DNA of 64,000 nt, taken from positions 124,001 through 188,000 of the forward strand of contig NW_025954982.1 in the NCBI RefSeq assembly GCF_022376445.1, written 5' to 3'. Positions 24,001-35,154 of the stretch are shown here, in pieces. Position numbers and translations under genes: made by a program. This DNA comes from Fomitopsis serialis. Lineage: Eukaryota > Basidiomycota > Agaricomycetes > Polyporales > Fomitopsidaceae. The notes beneath the pieces are model-generated. The model saw only the letters and a list, made by a program, of their open reading frames with translations, was not told the DNA's origin and made no database searches. Every line of letters begins with the position of its first letter. The first letter of the stretch is position 1.

Positions 24001-24688
24001 AGTCGCTCGAACGGCAGTGGCACCCTTGGCCGTACTGAAACGCAGATGTCTCTTATCTCCAACACGGCGTCGCAGTCCCAGGGGGCGCCGAGTTCGTCCA
24101 AACGGCCTCCGTCTCCGGAGGCACACAGCAGGAGGCGAGACGACAGCCGTGCACCTGACTATGGCCCACCGTCCAAGCGGCAGCGAGCGGGCTCACGCGA
24201 ACGGGAGCGGGATGCTAGGTGGGATGGCCCACCTCGGCGACGTTATGGCAGCCCCGGGTGGGACAGAGAACGCGACAGGGATGCGCCTGGACGTCGGAGC
24301 ATGAAGGAGGAGAGAGAGGAGGAGAAGCCGGTGACGCTTCCTCCTGTGTTGTCGTGGTTCGTTGGCATGCTCCCGGCGCCGTCCTCATTCGACGGTGCGT
24401 AACCGTGACACGTTCGTCTCGCGATCGTTGAGGTCTGATGTGCGCATGATGTTTCGACAGGTCCCGTATTCCGGACCGATGACTTGATGCAGGTGTTCAG
24501 GAACGCGGTTATTCCATCGAGCTCTAGCGCGTCGAGAGGACGATCGCCGCCCCCGCCGCCCCGAGGAGGTCAGTCCGCTCAGTGTCTTTTGCGTGTGTCT
24601 GAATCTGATGGACTATACAGGTGGTCGCCCACCCCCTGACTACGGACCGTATCAAGGTCCGGGAGGAGGACGCCGTGGTCGATACTGA
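21002..24688 (+). CDS. RNA14: mRNA 3'-end-processing protein RNA14 (CstF-77 homologue)
   Basis: A spliced gene of about 900 residues. RNA14/CstF-77 is the HAT-repeat scaffold of cleavage factor IA in nuclear pre-mRNA cleavage and polyadenylation (established knowledge). Start MSEAQPMVV at 21002; exon 1 ends at 21355, exon 2 is 21408-21544, exon 3 starts at 22130. HAT motifs follow: [123 protein letters not shown] and [14 protein letters not shown]. The C-terminal third is Ser/Arg-rich and ends in [32 protein letters not shown] and a Pro/Gly/Arg tail (GGGRRGRY). Intron 2 is unusually long (585 bases) because it contains a TIR element at 21621-21959. Confidence 0.93.
21621..21959 (-). mobile_element. 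Non-autonomous TIR element inside RNA14 intron 2 (copy 1)
   Basis: 339 bases bounded by inverted CAGTCGTTTGCAAAATGG at the left and CCATTATGCACACGACTG at the right. The right side is followed by TA; the left neighbour is CA, a probable mutated TA. The interior matches, in reverse orientation, the element at 25944-26293. Shared blocks include TTGGCTGGCCC, CCACCGGA, CTTTCTCAAC and ACGAGGGGTGCAGGTGCT. No transposase frame is present, so it is MITE-like. The CAGT ends and TA target suggest the Tc1/mariner-pogo superfamily (inference). Confidence 0.8.
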
Positions 24689-25217
24689 TAGGCAACATCA
24701 TTCGTAGTGTATTGCAATCTTCTATGAGTTCTTAGGCCCTATTGCCCGCAATTATGCTTACCTTTTTGACGTCTTCGCCTCGCGCGTGATATTCGTTGTG
24801 GCATCTCAATTGCGTGGTGTCCACGTCCAGTCCGGACTCTGGGCATAGGTTTTTGTCTTTCATTCAGCTGCGAGTGCGATTCATATGCGAAAGCCTTAGT
24901 CGTCATTTGTCCTACGCACTAATAGTACTACCATATGTTATGCATGTGCAGGTCAAGTTGGTGCAAGTCAGGCTAACGCAGTCTCGAGAGGTCTCAGTGG
25001 CGCATCTGATTTTGATTCTGAACAATGTCGTGCGGCAACTTCCGCGAGTCCGTGACACAACTTCCATATTCATCTAGACACGACCTCTTTGACAATGTCG
25101 GCGATTGTGTGCAGGCTCTAATCTATCCTCAGCTTCTGACCACCATCATCTTATGTGCATAACCTCTGCCTCGAGAAGTACGACGGGAGGTACTTACGAA
25201 ACGCGTCGTTTCACACA
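24689..25217. other. RNA14 3' flank and RdRP 5' flank
   Basis: The 529 bases between two same-strand genes are AT-richer than the genes. They leave no room for the long N-terminal region that larger fungal RdRPs carry. No clear TATA element or extra exon was found. Confidence 0.5.
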
Positions 25218-28200
25218 ATGGTGAACATTCCGAACGTGGTCGTCCTTGCGGCTCGCGTAAACAAGCGCGGCGGCGTCACCGAGCCTGAAGAACAGCCACT
25301 CCGGTCTTTTCGAGCTGCACGACTCGTTGACGACTCGAAACGATCCCTTTTCCTCTCTACCTCGAGAGAGGGCAACGGAACAGGAACACCACGCAAAACA
25401 GACCTCGAGGACTGGATCGCAAATGGTCTTCAACTGCAGGGTGCTCGGTCAGCAAACCGTTGAAACTTGCCATGAGTGTATGCTGAATGTTACGATTGCT
25501 GCAGGTATACTTGGCTAGGGTACAGCGATGGCCACTTGAAAGCCGGGAAGGTCGTATTTTTCCGCGAAGACACAGAGTGGACTGTGGCCCGCTTGCTTCA
25601 CAAGATCGGTGATGTCCATGAGGTGTACCGCAATCACAGCTACGGCAAGTATGCTGCGCGCCTAGCTCTCTCCTTCTCCTCGACCGTAGATGCCCAAGAC
25701 GTCAGTCGACGTCTGAAGTCTCATGATCTGTACCATTTCTAACAACTTGTTTGACAATCGGCAGGTCAGCAGCGAACGCGCAGTGCTCCTAGAAGATCTA
25801 CGGGCTCCAGATGGGTCATTGCATACCGACGGTTGTGGTATGATTCGGGACTCCTTTGCTCGAGAATTGTGCAACAGTCTGCACATACCCGAGGACACCT
25901 CAGGTACGGGTCTTTCAGTCTTGATGCGCTTGGCCTTTCATTACAGTCATTTACATGGTTGTCGCACACGCGCAAACCTGTTTGGTCCTCTTTGGCTGGC
26001 CCCGACGCACCACCGGAGGTGGTCAGTCCCATTGTTTGTGCAGAGCGCAGAGTCTGTCCTTGACAGTTCTTTCTCAACTTCGGCCACGGTACCCATGACA
26101 CACAGCCTGCATCCCTGCTACAAATCATGGACGGTAGCCAGCGCGATACCAGCTGTTCCGAATATTTGGGACGAGGGGTGCAGGTGCTATGGTCGTTCTG
26201 CCAATGTGTGCCGTGGTAGATGTGGAGCGGGGAGCCACAGCCCCCACCCATATGCTGGAAAACGCGAAGTGACAACCATTATGCAAACGACTATAGCTGT
26301 GCCTTGTACCCACACTGACTGGTTGGTGGTTATAGTCTTCCAAATCCGTCGCGGAGGCACGAAAGGAGTACTCGGGCGATACCCAGACGAAGACTTCGAA
26401 CGTCTCTGCAATACTGAGAACATATTAGTCGACAAGAGTAGCGTTGGCCCAGAAATCGTCATCGCATTTCGCCACTCAATGTTGAAGTATCGAGGTGGCC
26501 CTACGACACTGGAAATCAATGACCATTGCAGCCGCCCAAGTTCCGCGAGGCTCAATGAATACATTATACTGCTTCTCATAACCCTCGACGTACCTCTGGA
26601 TGTACATCAACTACCTTGCCTACTCGCGCCGTCAGTGCTGATGCTAGCCATTTATGGTTCAGGTTTTTCGCAAACTGCTTTTAAACCAACTCGATCTCAT
26701 CGGGGCCATTGCCAACGATCGAGACAAGGCATTGAAAGCAGTCAGAGGAGAATTGGATGCTTCCTCTACTGCCTTTTCTCAAGACCGTGCGTACCTCGCG
26801 CTCACGCCTTTGATTCATGACTTGCTGATCCGTCTCGTAGTCTACTCTTTGCTACTTGCCTACCACGACCTAAGTGAACCATATGTGCAGCACAAAATCA
26901 AAGCCTTTCAGCAGCATCAATATAGCGTTCTGCGCGACAAGCTCCACATTGCTGTTGAGGTATAAATCAATTATTTCGTGCTCTTGCTGTGGTTGGACTG
27001 AGGACCGGCCAGGACTCCGCTTATTTATTTGGAATCGTCGACGAATATGGGCTGCTGGAGGCCGACGAAGTGTTTGTCAACATTCCTGGTCGCACCGGAG
27101 TGCTTGCAAAGCCGAGGGTCATGGCTTACAGGCGCGTGCTCGAGTTAGGGATGTTATGTCAAAATTTACACTGGCGAGCCCACAGAAACCCATCGTATTC
27201 ACCGGCAGGTCAGTGAACAGGTGCATCCATGCTGTATAACACTGAAATGTCATAGATATACGCGTATTCCGAGCTGTGTATCGCGAGGAATTGAAACATC
27301 TCACCAATTGCATAGGTAGTGTATCAATGTACTGCATTGACCGCGATTGATGTGAAGATGACATTCGCACAGTGTTTTCGAGGAAATCGCAACACTCTGT
27401 TCCGGACACCATGGCATCGGGGTAAGTGAGACTATGCTATTGTTCATTGTGAAGCCGCCAAGACGTCTCGCAAAACAGGGACCTAGACGGTGATCAGTAC
27501 CTGGTAGTGTGGGACTCTGATCTAATACCCAAGGCCCCTCCTCCTCCTCAACATCGGCCGCTCTCAGCAAGCGCGACAAGTAGCAACAACCAGAGACGGA
27601 ACGCAGACGCAGCCTTTAAACAGGCCGCTTTGCAAACGTTCATCGATCACCGATTTAATGGTTTCTTTGGCCAAATGGCTAACCAATGGAAGCAGCTTGC
27701 TGTATCTACCCCGCAATTGGCAAACGAGCACCACACGCGGGAGCTGGGGATCCTCACCGAGTCCGCCCTGGTACGTCCAGCCGGCATGGTTCACACCTTT
27801 GAGCACGGCTCAGGTCCATGTGCTGTGGTGATAGGATGCACTCAAATCTGGCGCGGACATGCAGAAGTTGAGACGCAGATTCAACGACATTATCAAGGAA
27901 GCGCGCAGCGTTGCGAATCGTGACCCTGGCTTCAAGAACCCGCTGGACTTGTTGCGCGAGCTCGTCCCCCGGAAGGACGGAGCCAAGATGTCTTTGTTCA
28001 CCTGTGACAGCGCACTGGTTATTCGAGACCAGGACCCAACGGTGTGGGACGACGCACTACAGAATGCGCCTCCCGCCATGGAGGCATTTAACCGAGAACT
28101 TCAACAAGCGATAGCCAAGGATAGCGAGTCGAAAGACGGTACGTTCCATCATCCGTTCCGTCGCTGGCGAGTGAGGATGACCAAATCTCAGTAGGAGAGA

Positions 28201-29649
28201 CAGAGAAGAGGAGTTTCAAGAACAATCAACCGAAGTACGCTGAGATCGTCACAGCGCGCTACCGCGAGCGTTATTTCGGAGGTAAATTCAAGCTATGTCT
28301 CTACATAAACTTCACGCTAACGTACTTTTAGGCGGAACTTTCGCGGAGATGTACGTGGAGAGAATGAGGGCTTCCGCGTGGTAATCTCGCTAGTGTTCCT
28401 TCATGAAAGGGATTATTCAATTTGATATGCAGGTACGTCTACGGCTATCGCCAGGGCAAGCAAGCATTTGCGTGGCTTGGAATGAGGTACCTTAATGAGA
28501 TCCGCGCTGGTAGGCCGTTGTCATCGCCTCATTATGCCACATGCTGACCTCGCTGTAGTGTGGTCCAATGACGGAAGGCCTGTGCTTTACATCGGATCGG
28601 CCAATCGGCCAATGAGTTCCGATTACGCGTCAACACCAAGCAGCAGTCGCCTGTCGCGGGGATCCACCCTTGTAGCCGACGAATTTATTGTAGATGGTGG
28701 ACATGGCTCCACGACGCGCCCTGCGATTGCGGGCCCCGACGCTGCCAGTGCGCCAAGCGACGCCCTGACACACGCTGCGCGCGAGAGCCTGCGATCGGTA
28801 CTGACGAACCCCACACCTCGCTCCCCTGTGGCGTCCGTTTTACCACCGTGTACCGGTTCCGGATCGCACACTTGGAAGATAACTGCGAATGGGTACACAC
28901 GCACGTATCGCTGTACGGCATGTGGAATCAAACCTAAGGAGACGAAGAAAGGAGATCAGTGGCAAGGCGACGATTCCTGGATAGAGCAACCCGCCGTTAT
29001 GGTCCGCGAAGCATCTGCCTCATCTGCATCGACGTCGGCTTCAAGCATTTCCACGGTTCTCGACAATCAAGAATTCAGGGACCGCAATACGGGTTCGGTG
29101 CGACAAATGAATGCTGCGTCCGCCCGCACATCGCTCGAAACAGCCTCTGGTTTATCGTCTATGATGGACATTGATTCCGATGTTGATCATGGACGCCCCG
29201 CAGTAACGCCTGTTCGGTGTGCTCCGTCCACACAGACGTCTCGATCTGAGAGTTTGTACGAGGAATCGAACGAACGCAACCACCTCCCGCAAGTACTCAG
29301 ACGAAGTAGAAGAAGTCAACGAGCACGAGGAAACTCCATGTCCTCGTCACTTTCAACTTCGACGCTGGTGCAAGATAGCCCGCAGCAATCCATGTCCATG
29401 CCGGGAGGGATGCCTCCGCCATCGCAAGGTGACCGCGCGAGTCGTCAATCGGATCTCGTTTGTGACAATTCCAAGCCCTCGACACCTGTCCTCCCTCATG
29501 ATCATTGTGATCATCAACCTTGTCCTACGCATGCATGGCATGTGGTACGGGCTAATGGTACGCACCGTCGATACGAATGTAGCTGTGGTGTCATCGTGAA
29601 GGAACGAATATCAAGGGATCCGGAACGTTGGGTAGACGCGTGCAGGTGA
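25218..29649 (+). CDS. RNA-dependent RNA polymerase (RNA silencing), catalytically intact
   Basis: A eukaryotic RdRP of about 1,100 residues that makes dsRNA from single-stranded RNA for Dicer in quelling-type silencing (family knowledge). Exons resolved by eye: 25218-25447, 25505-25700, 25765-25903, 26336-26601, 26663-26959, 27013-27131, 27186-27208, 27256-27315, 27358-27421, from 27479 onward, then several more, with a final exon to 29649. Motifs in order: RLVDDSKRSLFLS, ARYTWLGYS, DGCGMIRDSFA, FQIRRGGTKGVL, EINDHCSRPSSARLNEYI, YLFGIVDEYGLLEADEVFV, RNPSYSPADI and the catalytic loop DLDGDQY at 27480-27500. The last ~360 residues are Ser/Thr/Pro-rich and hold two C-x(2-5)-H-x-W...Y-x-C-x(1-2)-C-G motifs, probably zinc-binding. 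The start lies close to the catalytic domain, so this is a short form. The donor at 27132 appears to be GC. Confidence 0.9.
25944..26293 (+). mobile_element. Non-autonomous TIR element inside RdRP intron 3 (copy 2)
   Basis: 350 bases with ends CAGTCATTTACATGGTTGTC and, reversed, TAGTCGTTTGCATAATGG, flanked by TA on both sides (25942-25943 and 26294-26295). It accounts for most of a 432-base intron (25904-26335) between DTS and VFQIRRGG; the paralogue's matching intron is short and lacks it. By chance the element is open in one frame, giving a misleading uninterrupted ORF across the intron. It is homologous to the element in the RNA14 intron, in opposite orientation. Confidence 0.85.
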
Positions 29650-29734
29650 CGCGACAGAAACTTGTTTATTGCTTAACTTTGGCATCATTTTGAAGCATGT
29701 TGTATATTTACTGTATCAATCAATCTGGGACACG
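29650..29734. other. Short spacer and left boundary of the segmental duplication
   Basis: The repeated unit starts at about 29735 (GACTGCATTCTGCGAGCAGC). Bases to the left are unique to this position. Units 2 and 3 instead begin after GC-rich spacer sequence ending GCGACGC. Confidence 0.7.
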
Positions 29735-29978
29735 GACTGCATTCTGCGAGCAGCACTGTGGTAAAGCAGATCTAAGGACAGGTCTTTGCTTCGTTACAGT
29801 TTACACCCGTTTGCAATGCCGCTGTATTGCCTGGTCCGAATTGGATGAACACTTGAACACTTGAACCTTAATAGACGTGACTAGTCTACAACCACGACAA
29901 TTCCTATCTTCAAGCCTGCATACTAGTAATCAGTACTGTTCTTGCCCCTCTATACAGATCATTGCACACTGAGACGGG

Positions 29979-31837
29979 ATGCCTTTGCGTGGAACCGACC
30001 ACACCGAGGATGTTCGGAGTGACGCAGCCTACTTCAAGACACTTGCGGATCTGGACGGCTGGGCCACTAAACCTCATGCTGGTCTAGACGGTGTATTGCC
30101 CTACATAGCGCGCCCACTGGTCGGAACGGATGCTTCATCTCAGAACAGAGGCAAACTTCTGGTGATACGAACCTATCACTGAACAGTGGAACGATAACTG
30201 ACATTATACCTATTGCAAAGGTGTGCCATGACTACAAGGTAATGTTAGGACAGGATTGTACGGACCACAAATTCACGCGATGTTTACACAGGGTGGCTAT
30301 ACTGAAACCCCCTCTGGGCTCGCCTATACATTCAACTTCTGGTCCTACTGCGATACGTTCATCTAGTGAGTAAGGCCTGACGACGTTGGTCGCTCGCTTA
30401 ACGAAGAGCAGTTTCTCGCACCATCGGGTAACGGTGCCCCCGGCGGGATGGATCAACGCTGCCCACAGGCAGGGTGTAAAGATGCTCGGGACATTGTGAG
30501 TGAAGGTCACGCCAACTCTCATACGGTGACATCCGCCGGAAGTGCACCTAAGCTGTCTTCACTGGTGAATTTGCGTGGTATGCAATAGGTTGCAGCGGTG
30601 GTAGCTTGTCCTTGTGCTCTCGACTTTCTTTGACTAGATCATCTTACGACCGAACGTATCTGACTCACCGCACCAGAATCTTTGAACATGACGCTGGGCA
30701 GCAGGATTGCTTGCGGGTCCTTGTCGGTCACCTGCCGCAGTCGAAGACGGGGCCAGCTGCTCCATCTGCAGACAGCTCATTTCCCTTGTCGCCACATTAC
30801 GCGAAGCTCCTCGCTGAGTTGGCACATCAACGAGGATTCGATGGCTACCTCCTCAATGTGGAAGTTCCTCTGATTGGTCGCATCGAGCAGGCTAGGGCTC
30901 TCGCAGCGTGGATCTCCGTACTCGAAAGCGAGCTCAAGCGGAGGATTGGCTCGCACGCTGAGACTATCTGGTAAGGCATAAGGCAGCACGACAGGCATCC
31001 GATAACTGACCGTCTCTACGAAGGTACGATAGCGTTGTCGTCACGGGCGATCTGCGCTGGCAAGACAGGCTGAACAACTACAACCTGCCATTCTTCCTTC
31101 CGTCGTCTGGTTTCTTCACGAACTATACAGTGAGTGACCGATCAAATCGACGTGTCTACCCTAGAACTCATGTCCGCGCAGTGGCGGCCCAACTATCCGT
31201 CCCTCACAGCGCAATACTTCTTCAGCCTAGATCCCGCCTTGATGACCGTCCCCAAAACACTCCAGGACATTTACGTCGGCATCGACGTCTGGGGCCGCGG
31301 CCAACACGGTGGAGGCGGATTCGGGTCTTACCGATCCCTTGCGCACATCGACCCAGAGTTCCTAGGACTCAGCGTCGCCTTCTTTGGGCCCGGCTGGTCC
31401 TGGGAGACCGAGCAGGACAAGCCTGGCTTTTCCTGGGAGACGTGGTGGGCGTACGAGCGCAAGCTTTGGATCGGGCCCGAGACGGAAGGCGAGGCCGTAG
31501 AAGTCCCTCCACACAATCCCCGTGCGGGCGAGCCGGACTGTCAGCACGGCGAGTTTACACCCGTCTCTGCGTTCTTCCCCCGACAGGCCCCGCCCAATCC
31601 CAGGGAGCTGCCGTTCCTAACATACTTCTCGCCGGGCATCGGGTACGCTTGGTTTGTGCAGGGGAAGAAAGCGTACGTAACCACAGCTGGTTGGACAGAT
31701 CTCGACAAGACAACGACACTAGGTGACCTTGTATGGCCACGGCCCTCGCCGCAATGGATCGATTCCCAAGAAGCGCTGCCAGTGCCTGCGACGTCGACCT
31801 CGCTCTGCTTGACGGACGCGTGGCTTGGTGGTAGCTC
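29979..31837 (+). pseudogene. GH85 endo-beta-N-acetylglucosaminidase, 5' fragment A
   Basis: All exons up to the middle of the last exon match the full gene at 60830. The start MPLRGTDHT, VCHDYK, the HHRVTVPPAGWINAAH block, the catalytic GFDGYLLNVE (Asn and Glu) and the WYDSVVVTGDLRWQ, GGGGFGSYRSL and SVAFFGPGWSWE blocks are all present. Homology stops after WLGGSS, where the sequence switches to spacer DNA, losing the C-terminal ~285 residues. The open frame runs on into GC-rich spacer and stops at 31970. One intron (30496-30676) is 181 bases here against 56 in the full copy. The catalytic domain may be complete, but the protein would lack its C-terminal domain. I regard it as a duplication fragment. 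Confidence 0.88.
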
Positions 31838-33351
31838 GTCAACGGTGAGTGTCCAATTGCATCTGCGCGGCCAGCGTGTGAGTGCGGCGTGGGGGCGGGG
31901 GCGGGGATCGTCGCACGGCGGGCGTGGGGAGGAGGAGGAGGAGGTAATTCCATTTAGTCACCCCAGCTAAGTACTACCTACGCAGATGCGCCAGTACATA
32001 GCTCGTGACGGCGTTCACCGATTAGATGACAGCTGCGTATCCGAGAGGCCGCCACTTGTCCACATCTAACCTACAGTACCCTACTCTCACTATCACACGA
32101 TCACAATTACAGTCATACATGCAGTATACCTTGGCCCTCTAGCTGCTAGGCTGGGCGGGCATCATGGGTAAAACCTGGCAGGAAAAAATATGCAAAAGCC
32201 TCCAGGCGTCAGTGGCAGTCCCCCGCCACACTGACATAACTCCCCATGATCCAGGTGATGTATCTAGTGCTACAGCCGTCCTACATTGTGTGGAAGGCAT
32301 GATTTGCCCCCAATGCATAGTGAGTGCAGGGAATCCGTGAGTTGGTTGTAAACCAGTGGTGAACTCCAGTGGAGAACATGGGCTTCAAACAAGAAGCTGC
32401 GGTCATACAGTCGCACGCGGGCGGACAGTGGTAGCCCGCTCACTGTATTGAATACAAAGGTGACTGATACACACTGGGGATCAGTGGTAAGGGGACGGCC
32501 TAGTGGTGCTCATACTCCTCATGCAAGTACTGTGCTACGGCTGTCTCGATTCTCGAACGGTGCACACGTTCAATCGGTGCCATGAGGGTAGCATTTCCAA
32601 TACATTTGGTGTACTTCTGCAGAAAAGTGCAGGTATTGAGTACCAGTAGCTGTTGCTAGGCATACCATAGACACATGGGCCATGTAGCAGTCCCCGTCGC
32701 AGCCCGCACAGTGAAACTCAGCTCACACTGCCAAAGGAACCGAGCATTGTGCCACACTGCAATGAATTATGACAGTGTAACACATTGACCAGAGAACGAC
32801 TTGAATGTTGTCAAACACTCGTAATCATTGCCCGCAGGCAGCATCACCAAAGGGTGGCATCACCATGCATGCTGCAAGGTGGTATCCGCCGAGCCAAAGC
32901 TACGAGGCGAGAATTCAAACTAAGGGTGCGCCCACACGGCAATGTTAACATCGGCGAGAATTCAGACAAAGGCCTAAGGTACACCTTGATAGGCTCACGC
33001 CGTCGACCACTCCCCGGCTACAAGATGGTATTGAGGAGCATTCGTGCTAAGAGAAGGCATTGCCAGCGCCGAGCAGACTGCTTCGAGGCGGCATCGTCGA
33101 GTAATAGCTACAAGACAGAGGATGTCCTAGGCAAGGCGGGGATCGCCGACCGCACACTCACGAGCCGCATCGCTCGACAGCAGGATCATCGTCAATGCAA
33201 GGGTGTTGCCCCCGAAACCCATCACTAAGCACTTTGCTTCGAGTCGGCATGGTTGAGATCCTCCGAGACGGTCGCCCTTGAGTTTTACACTGCGAGATGG
33301 CATCGCCGAGCCTTTCCGCTTCCAGGCCGCATCACCAAGCATAGGTCATTC

Positions 33352-33369
33352 GGGGGGGGGGGGGGGGGG
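33352..33369 (+). repeat. Homopolymer run of 18 G
   Basis: An uninterrupted G18 tract between CATTC and TGAGG. It could form a G-quadruplex or a slippage hotspot, and its length may be unreliable in the assembly. Confidence 0.85.
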
Positions 33370-33400
33370 TGAGGAATGAGGTTGCCCTCGGTGGCGGGGA

Positions 33401-33661
33401 ACACCAGCAGACTGCTATAAAGCGGCGCCGAGCGTTTCCACGGCTGCATCGCCGAGCATAGGTCCTGCATGAGGATAGAGAACAACACCACCCTTGTTGT
33501 CGAGGAACACCAGCAGACTGCTACGAAGCGGCACCCAGCGTTTCCGCGGCTGCATCGCCGAGCATAGGTCGTGCATGTCCCAGAGACGATGATCCAGCAG
33601 ACTGCTTCTAAGCAACGCCAAGCGTTCCCGCGGCTGCCTCGCTGAGCATAGGTCGTGCATG
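33401..33661 (+). repeat. Three tandem copies of a ~70-base repeat with variable linkers
   Basis: Copies at 33401-33470, 33506-33576 and 33592-33661 share CCAGCAGACTGCT, the AAGC..CC.AGCGTT core, GGCTGC.TCGC.GAGCATAGG and GTGCATG. Linkers of about 15-35 bases differ. Confidence 0.85.
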
Positions 33662-33689
33662 ACAAACGTCATCGTCGTCGGCGTTGCCG

Positions 33690-34060
33690 GAGGCAACACC
33701 CAACGACGGCATCACCTAACGGCGGCATCGCTAGACAGCAGCATCGCCGAGCATTGCAGCTTCAAGGCGGAATTGCACAGCATCGTCGAGCAGTTGCTTC
33801 CAAGACGGCATCGTCGAGCATTGTTGCTTCCGAGACGGCATCTTCGAGCATTCAAGTTGCTTCTAGACGGCATCGCCGAGCATTTGCTTCGAGGCGGGTA
33901 CAGAGCATGTAGATTCTCGTCGAGCGAGTCTACATCAAGACGGCGTCACCGAGCAAATTTGCTACAGGACAGCAGCGTCGAGCGCCCTGCTTCCAGACGG
34001 CAGGTCGTGCAGACAGGACACTTTCCTGACGTCGGTGATCCCCAGCAGACTGCTTCAAAG
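33690..34060 (+). repeat. Short degenerate repeat array
   Basis: At least eight variants of GACGGCATCGCCGAGCATT with TTGCTTC linkers occur at about 28-34 base spacing. The same core occurs in the preceding ~70-base repeats and near 33070-33110, so the whole 33.05-34.06 kb stretch has one origin. Confidence 0.75.
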
Positions 34061-35154
34061 CGAACGTCGCCGCCAGTGAGTGCGGCGACGAGAGACCAGC
34101 GGGTGGGCCGGGCGGTGCTGCCACAAGTGGGACTAGGTCCGCGAAGGCTATAGTCTAGGATGTGTCGATCCCTACAAGACGCAGATAAGCCCCCCAGACC
34201 CAACCGGTGAGCTACTCACAAGACTGTGCAACGCTCGCTCAGGAGCCGGCCTCCACTCGCTCGACACCATCCCGCGCTTTTAGCGCCGTCATCCGACCAC
34301 ACCGACATCCATCCATCCAGTCCCCGCTGCTGTCCAGCCCATTGTTGAGCTTGATAAGGTCGCCAGCCGATAGCGAGAGGTATCGTAAACGTCCCGGCGA
34401 GGAGCGCACGGGAGGAGGCGGGCAGGGCTGATGCCGCCGCGCGTGAGGCCAAGTAGGCTGCAGAGGATTACGTGCGGGCGCAGGGATTGGCTGGAGCGCA
34501 GAAAGACGACGTTTTTCCCAAGTCCAAAACACACTTTTTTCGGCCATAGTTCCGCCTCCCCGCAGGGAGCTCGTCAATTATCGCGTGCCGAAACTTTTTC
34601 GCAGATCACGCAAACGGGGCCCCGTATGTACATGCTGATGAACAAAAAAAAAAAAAAAGCCCTCCCCCTCTCTTGCGCATCCCGGCGGCGCGTGACCCTC
34701 CTCCCACCGAATGTCCTCTCTGCAGCCAAGTCTGTCCATGTACATACATGCGCTCCAGTGAAAGCAATGTCCCCCGACTCGGTCGACCAGTCGCAGGCGG
34801 CTGTGTAGACTCATCAGCAAACATGGCAGCCACATGCACGACGCACAACTCATCATACAAGGCGAGCTCGTCCACCTGCGAGGCACGGCGAACGGGAGAC
34901 GGACGCCACGGGACACTGTTGTCGCGCCACGCCGCACTGGTATGCTCGCCAAGTTAGTGTCGGTCAACGAGGGAAAAGGACTGAGTGCTCACCGCACAAG
35001 ATCGCCCGCTCGTCGGACGGCGATCTGCACGTTGACGACGAGCCCGGCAACGACAAACTCGGAGGGGACTCGCGCGCAACACGAGACGTCGTGTCAGTGA
35101 TATGGTCCCCGTGTTTGACAGACAACACACCTCTCGCACGGTCTGGGATGTCGC

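Larger units (their letters stand above)
31838..34465. other. Spacer, unit 1-specific part
   Basis: After a GC-rich junction (31838-31930) comes a 2,535-base block that unit 2 lacks. The first 1.1 kb (to about 33.05 kb) shows no gene-like frame. The rest is built of tandem repeats around GGCATCGCCGAGCA plus an 18-base G run. No terminal inverted repeats flank the block, so it is more likely deleted from unit 2 than inserted in unit 1. Confidence 0.6.

Noticed and set aside
25723..26820. A single 365-codon exon spanning the RdRP and the TIR element
   Set aside because: The frame happens to be open through the element, but canonical GT and AG sites at 25904 and 26335 restore the conserved DTS-VFQIRRGG join seen in the paralogue.
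33690..34060. Possible CRISPR array
   Set aside because: Repeats are degenerate, spacers are short and repetitive themselves, and the genome is eukaryotic; it is a minisatellite.
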